A stretch of 17,485 bases of DNA from Alphaproteobacteria bacterium (GTDB lineage: Bacteria; Pseudomonadota; Alphaproteobacteria; Micavibrionales; Micavibrionaceae), in contig JALZUF010000199.1 in NCBI GenBank assembly GCA_023301785.1, positions 1 through 17,485 on the forward strand. Reading direction: 5' to 3'. How positions within the stretch are numbered: position 1 is the first letter of the stretch; every line of letters begins with the position of its first letter. This document shows positions 14,940 through 17,485 of this stretch, one piece after another. A program made the translations under genes and the position numbers. The notes under the pieces were generated by a model that was not told the DNA's origin, made no database searches, and saw only the letters and a list, made by a program, of their open reading frames with translations.

Positions 14940-16193
14940 ATGAATCTACAGGAACTTAAATCCCGTTCACCTTCCGAACTTTTGGCTTTTGCCGAAGAGC
15001 TGGATATCGAAAACTGCAATACAATGCGTAAACAAGATATGATGTTTGCCATTCTCAAAGAGCTTGCAGACCAAGGCGCGGCGATTGCGGGCGGTGGTGT
15101 ATTAGAAGTTTTGCAAGATGGCTTTGGTTTCCTACGCTCTCCTGAAGAAAATTACCTCCCTGGACCAGATGATATCTATGTATCACCTTCTCAGGTGCGT
15201 CGTTTTGGTTTACGTACAGGTGATATTGTTGATGGTGAAATTCGTGCCCCTAAAGAATCTGAGCGTTATTTTGCGCTTTTAAAAGTAGGCAGCATTAATA
15301 ATGAAGCGCCAGAAAAAATTCGCCACCGTATTAACTTCGATAACTTAACGCCGCTTTATCCAGATCGTAAGATCAACCTTGAGCGCGATCCGACTAAGAA
15401 AGCTTATACGCAACGCTTAATAGAATTAACGGCACCAATCGGTTTTGGTCAACGTTCATTGCTTGTTGCGCCGCCGCGTACAGGTAAAACGGTGATGTTG
15501 CAGAATATCGCTAGCTCAATCGCTGAAAATCACCCTGATGCTTATTTGATCGTTTTATTAATCGATGAACGTCCAGAGGAAGTTACAGATATGGCGCGTA
15601 GTGTGCGTGGTGAAGTGATCTCGTCTACATTTGATGAGCCTGCTTCAAGACACGTACAAGTTGCCGAAATGGTACTTGAAAAAGCAAAGCGCCTTGTTGA
15701 ACATAAGCGCGATGTCATTATCTTGCTTGATTCTATTACACGTTTGGCGCGTGCGTATAATACCGTTGTGCCATCGTCAGGTAAAGTTCTTACAGGGGGT
15801 GTTGATGCCAATGCCTTGCAACGTCCAAAACGTTTCTTTGGTGCGGCGCGTAATGTTGAACAAGGTGGATCATTGACGATTATTGCCACAGCGTTGATCG
15901 AAACAGGGTCACGTATGGACGAAGTTATCTTTGAAGAATTTAAAGGAACTGGTAACTCTGAGATTGTTATGGATCGTAAGATCTCTGATAAACGTGTCTT
16001 CCCAGCGATTGATATTCAAAAATCTGGAACACGTAAAGAGGAGCTTCTGGTTGATAAAGACACGCTTCAAAAAATGTGGGTCTTGCGCCGTATTCTTAAC
16101 CCTATGGGTACAGTCGATGCCGTTGAGTTCTTGCTTGGTAAGATGAAAGAAACGAAAAGCAACGATGAATTCTTTAATGGAATGAACCAATAA
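14940..16193 (+). CDS. rho: Transcription termination factor Rho
   Basis: 417 residues, close to the E. coli length, without the long insertions seen in some phyla. It is the hexameric RNA helicase that ends transcription. The N-terminal helix domain (1-45) is followed by the RNA-binding fold with GFGFLRS at 61-67. Walker A is APPRTGKT at 177-184, Walker B is ILLDSITRLARAYN with D264, the Q-loop region is SSGKVLTGGVDANAL (279-293), and the R-loop region is FKGTGN (334-339). All catalytic elements look intact. AGAGATAAG precedes the ATG. It lies in the same direction as the heme genes, as in many alphaproteobacteria, but one reversed gene intervenes. Confidence 0.97.
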   Translation: MNLQELKSRSPSELLAFAEELDIENCNTMRKQDMMFAILKELADQGAAIAGGGVLEVLQDGFGFLRSPEENYLPGPDDIYVSPSQVRRFGLRTGDIVDGEIRAPKESERYFALLKVGSINNEAPEKIRHRINFDNLTPLYPDRKINLERDPTKKAYTQRLIELTAPIGFGQRSLLVAPPRTGKTVMLQNIASSIAENHPDAYLIVLLIDERPEEVTDMARSVRGEVISSTFDEPASRHVQVAEMVLEKAKRLVEHKRDVIILLDSITRLARAYNTVVPSSGKVLTGGVDANALQRPKRFFGAARNVEQGGSLTIIATALIETGSRMDEVIFEEFKGTGNSEIVMDRKISDKRVFPAIDIQKSGTRKEELLVDKDTLQKMWVLRRILNPMGTVDAVEFLLGKMKETKSNDEFFNGMNQ

Positions 16194-16194
16194 T

Positions 16195-16632
16195 TTGAAA
16201 ACGCTTCTCTTTTTCTTACTGCCATTTATTCCCGTATTGTTGGTGTACCTTCAATATAGCAGCAGTTACCTTGAAAAAGATCCTATCGAGGCTTTTAAGA
16301 AAAAATCGAACGGCCGCGTTGGTGGAATGTATATTGGATTTTTATTTTGTTTACCATCCATAGTTTCGCTTATGGATCCTAATTTTTCACTTTATAAATT
16401 TTCTGATGACCCAGCGTTTCGCTTGATTGGTCTATGGCCTATCGGCTTTTTTGTATCTTTATTTTTATATCACCGTTTTTTAAGTAGAATGTATATTATG
16501 TTTCCCAAGCAACGTGAGGTCGAAGGTTTTTGGCAAGTGATAAAAGATTCAGGGCAACTTATTATCTACGTACTATCAGTGACCGCAATGGGTTTTTGCC
16601 TTATTCAAATTAAATTTTTACAGCTTATTTAG
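16195..16632 (+). CDS. Small integral membrane protein
   Basis: 145 residues from a TTG start one base after the rho stop. The TTG is chosen because the first 20 residues make a membrane helix that a later ATG (16330) would remove. About four hydrophobic segments are visible at 2-19, 46-62, 74-91 and 119-142, joined by basic loops such as EAFKKKSNGR. The Shine-Dalgarno is weak, so coupling to rho is likely. The family is not recognised. It ends 1 base from the convergent last gene. Confidence 0.65.
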   Translation: MKTLLFFLLPFIPVLLVYLQYSSSYLEKDPIEAFKKKSNGRVGGMYIGFLFCLPSIVSLMDPNFSLYKFSDDPAFRLIGLWPIGFFVSLFLYHRFLSRMYIMFPKQREVEGFWQVIKDSGQLIIYVLSVTAMGFCLIQIKFLQLI

Positions 16633-16633
16633 C

Positions 16634-17485
16634 TTACGCCGCTAGCCGCATTTGTCTTTCCGTAGATCCTGTTGTTGCATAGCACGCCAATAGAAAATTT
16701 CGATCGCCTCCAACATAGCTTTCATCAATCTTATCAGCTTTGTGATATACCAGTGAACTTCCTTGGACGATTTCAAAATCTGCCGCTTGTTTAAAATGTG
16801 TTGTTGGCAGTCCTGCGCCAACAATGCTGCTTTGTATACCTTTCGTGACTCTTATTTCAAATGGTATATCTGCCGTTTTAGTTTGCACATACGTACCTGC
16901 TTTATCCGAAAGCATATATTCAGTTTCCTTTAAAAGACCGCTTGGCCTCTCGTTTTTATCTAAATTCATAGGCGCGGTGTCGCTCATCATAAATAAGAAG
17001 GCGTCTTCGTCTTTGGATGCAGTTATGGGCGCGTGGGCATGCCATTGCCCACCGACTTGTACTTTTCCTGCAAACAATGGCAATTGTCTGTATGTAATAT
17101 AGGCTAAGTCATTTTTGGCGTTTGGGTTTGTCGCAAATTCTTCGTTGGCTATTTGTTGCAGGGCTGGTGCTAAATTTCCTAGTTCTTTTGGTAACCAATG
17201 TGTTGTTTCACCGGGTTTCTTAATCAGCCATCTTACAAAAAACGCACCGTCGTGGGTCAGTGTAGTTGTTAAGTTTTGTTGCTCTACGTATCCTACACTT
17301 CTGCTTGGCTCACCTACTCTTAAACGCTCTGGTGTAATTAGTCTGTCCGATAGTGAGCGTGGTTTATATTCTTTAACGGCTTTACTATTAGGTTCAAATG
17401 ATACGTACGAGCCGCTGATGTTAGCGCCCGTTAGAAATGTTGAGGCATTGTATTCCCCAATTAATCGATCTTGAAGTAAGGTCAT
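16634..17485 (-). CDS. Hypothetical protein, start at or beyond the right edge
   Basis: 283 residues as seen. The first codon in view is an ATG on the last three bases of the window, so whether it is the true start cannot be judged. The protein is soluble and mostly beta-looking, with no signal peptide in view. Possible landmarks are QWHAHAP (about 148-154), a cupin-like HxH without the other ligands, followed by FLFMMSDTAPM, and later SSLVYHKADK. I cannot assign a family. It converges on the membrane-protein gene. Confidence 0.65.
   Translation of the reverse strand: MTLLQDRLIGEYNASTFLTGANISGSYVSFEPNSKAVKEYKPRSLSDRLITPERLRVGEPSRSVGYVEQQNLTTTLTHDGAFFVRWLIKKPGETTHWLPKELGNLAPALQQIANEEFATNPNAKNDLAYITYRQLPLFAGKVQVGGQWHAHAPITASKDEDAFLFMMSDTAPMNLDKNERPSGLLKETEYMLSDKAGTYVQTKTADIPFEIRVTKGIQSSIVGAGLPTTHFKQAADFEIVQGSSLVYHKADKIDESYVGGDRNFLLACYATTGSTERQMRLAA

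Noticed and set aside
15542..15889. Minus-strand open frame inside rho
   Set aside because: It is antisense to the Rho ATPase core, whose reading frame is certain.
17024..17045. Cupin or 2-oxoglutarate oxygenase assignment for the last gene from its WHAHAP motif
   Set aside because: Only an isolated HxH is visible. The Glu/Asp and distal His needed for either family were not found at expected distances.
1..17485. Prophage origin for the S74 fibre gene
   Set aside because: No capsid, terminase, integrase or other tail genes are present, and the C-terminal membrane helix and secreted neighbour fit a cellular surface protein better. The region left of the window is unseen.

Overview
The window looks like a chromosomal segment of an AT-leaning alphaproteobacterium, probably near its replication origin. 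Hand-counted rows run mostly 40-50% GC, with one block near 25%. The best clue is gene order: the cluster ppsR(DUF299)-maf-aroE-coaE-dnaQ on one side and hemE-hemH-hemJ-rho on the other is the arrangement known around oriC in Caulobacter and Rickettsia. The surface-type proteins at the left edge (an S74 auto-processing fibre and a LamG/LVIVD protein) and a pair of divergent zincin-like proteins suggest a Micavibrio-like lineage. That assignment is inference only.

Layout. 1-3573 (+): two exported or surface proteins in tandem. The first, cut by the left edge, is a fibre-like protein ending in a peptidase S74 intramolecular chaperone domain, a coiled coil and a C-terminal membrane helix. The second is secreted, with a signal peptide, a LamG-like domain, LVIVD-type repeats and three copies of a 32-residue two-cysteine repeat. 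3578-7806 (-): a compact operon, transcribed leftward as ppsR, maf, aroE, coaE, a class I glutamine amidotransferase and dnaQ. Every junction overlaps by 4 or 8 bases. The interior of maf-aroE is far more AT-rich than its neighbours. 7871-10166 (-): two diverged paralogues resembling a putative metallopeptidase family, with a broken HExxH motif. 10382-11008 (-): an unrecognised conserved-looking protein.

11009-11446 is the longest gene-free stretch. Transcription diverges from it, it lies next to hemE, and it holds a perfect DnaA box, several near matches, three GANTC sites (two in a 12-bp palindrome) and inverted GGGCTGTG motifs. It is the best oriC candidate in the window.

11447-14038 (+): hemE, hemH and hemJ, giving uroporphyrinogen III to coproporphyrinogen III, oxidation of protoporphyrinogen IX, and iron insertion. 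14035-14652 (-): an unrecognised gene inserted in reverse. 14653-14939: rho leader with a promoter-like site and a weak terminator-like hairpin. 14940-16193 (+): rho. 16195-16632 (+): a small membrane protein coupled to rho by a TTG start. 16634-17485 (-): an unrecognised protein whose ATG lies exactly on the right edge.

No tRNA, rRNA, CRISPR array, transposase or integrase was seen.
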